DNA of 5,313 bases from an uncultured Anaerobutyricum sp. (GTDB taxonomy: Bacteria; Bacillota; Clostridia; Lachnospirales; Lachnospiraceae): positions 1 through 5,313 of the forward strand of contig CAKREJ010000119.1 of assembly GCA_934317185.1 (NCBI GenBank), written 5' to 3'. This document shows positions 5,069 to 5,313 of this stretch, piece by piece. The translations under genes were made by a program, and so were the position numbers. The notes below the pieces were generated by a model that did not search any database, was not told the DNA's origin, and saw only the letters and a program-made list of their open reading frames with translations. Position 1 is the stretch's first letter; the number at the start of each line of letters is the position of its first letter.

Positions 5069-5313
5069 ATGAAAAATTATAGAATTACAGTTAACGGTGT
5101 TGCTTATGATGTGGCAGTAGAAGAATTAGGTGCAGGAGAAGTAAGTGCAGCACCGGTAAGTACACCAGCAGCCGCTCCGGCTCCAGCTAAGAAAGCTGCT
5201 CCAAAGACTTCCGGAAGTGCCGGTTCCGTAAAGATCACAGCACCAATGCCAGGTAAGATCGTAGCAGTAAAAGCACAGGCAGGTGCTTCTGTAAAGAAGG
5301 GCGATGCGGTTCT
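5069..5313 (+). CDS. Biotin carrier protein of the decarboxylase (5' part, runs off window)
   Basis: Only 81 complete codons are present before the edge. The start MKNYRITVNGVAYDVAVEEL matches the N-terminus of biotin carriers such as GcdC and MmdC. An Ala/Pro/Lys-rich flexible linker follows (about 25-47), then the biotinyl domain begins with VKITAPMPGKIVAVKAQAG and VKKGDAV. The biotin-accepting lysine of the usual MKM motif would lie beyond the window, so modification cannot be confirmed. The linker lets the domain swing between the carboxyltransferase and the membrane decarboxylase subunit. The ATG is set by AGGAGG (5056-5061) seven bases upstream. The family is usually about 120-130 residues, so roughly 40-50 residues are missing here only because the window ends. 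Confidence 0.9.
   Translation, partial: MKNYRITVNGVAYDVAVEELGAGEVSAAPVSTPAAAPAPAKKAAPKTSGSAGSVKITAPMPGKIVAVKAQAGASVKKGDAV

Overview
The window looks like chromosomal DNA from a low-GC, anaerobic Firmicute of the Lachnospiraceae type (Blautia, Dorea, Anaerobutyricum and relatives). This rests on very AT-rich intergenic DNA, GGAGG-type ribosome binding sites, sigma-A promoters, a membrane GGDEF protein with a 7-TM-like N-terminal half, a lineage-typical divergent phosphoribosyltransferase, and a sodium-pump decarboxylase operon. Genus cannot be fixed from the sequence alone.

Layout. Positions 1-147 hold the right half of a palindromic intergenic repeat whose left half lies outside the window. 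A good promoter (148-176) follows and drives a membrane-bound diguanylate cyclase (218-1363, +), which ends in an intrinsic terminator that overlaps its stop codon. Positions 1400-1742 hold a purine-rich stretch, a possible structured RNA, and a complete copy of the palindromic repeat (1584-1720). That copy lies between two convergent genes and has A/T tracts on both sides of its 23-bp stem, so it could terminate transcription in both directions. The minus-strand gene 1743-2384 is an orotate-phosphoribosyltransferase-like protein whose PRPP-binding loop has lost its acidic pair.

Positions 2385-3178 are a long, AT-rich divergent intergenic region with no convincing gene. It contains the minus-strand promoter, a small GC-richer hairpin island, three Rex-like inverted repeats (13/14, 12/14 and 11/14 matches to TTGTTAA-N4-TTAACAA) and an extended -10 promoter just upstream of the next operon.

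The operon at 3179-5313 (+, continuing past the edge) encodes a carboxyltransferase alpha subunit, a one-TM OadG-type subunit and the start of a biotin carrier protein. This is the start of a membrane-bound, biotin-dependent, Na+-translocating acyl-CoA (methylmalonyl-CoA-like) decarboxylase. The carboxyl group would move from the acyl-CoA to biotin on the carrier, and then be released by a membrane beta subunit, expected downstream, with Na+ export. The Rex-like sites suggest, but do not prove, control of this energy-conserving system by the NADH/NAD+ ratio.

Most notable for follow-up are the palindromic repeat family, the Rex-like site cluster, the phosphoribosyltransferase with a non-canonical PRPP loop, and the carboxyltransferase with altered active-site motifs.
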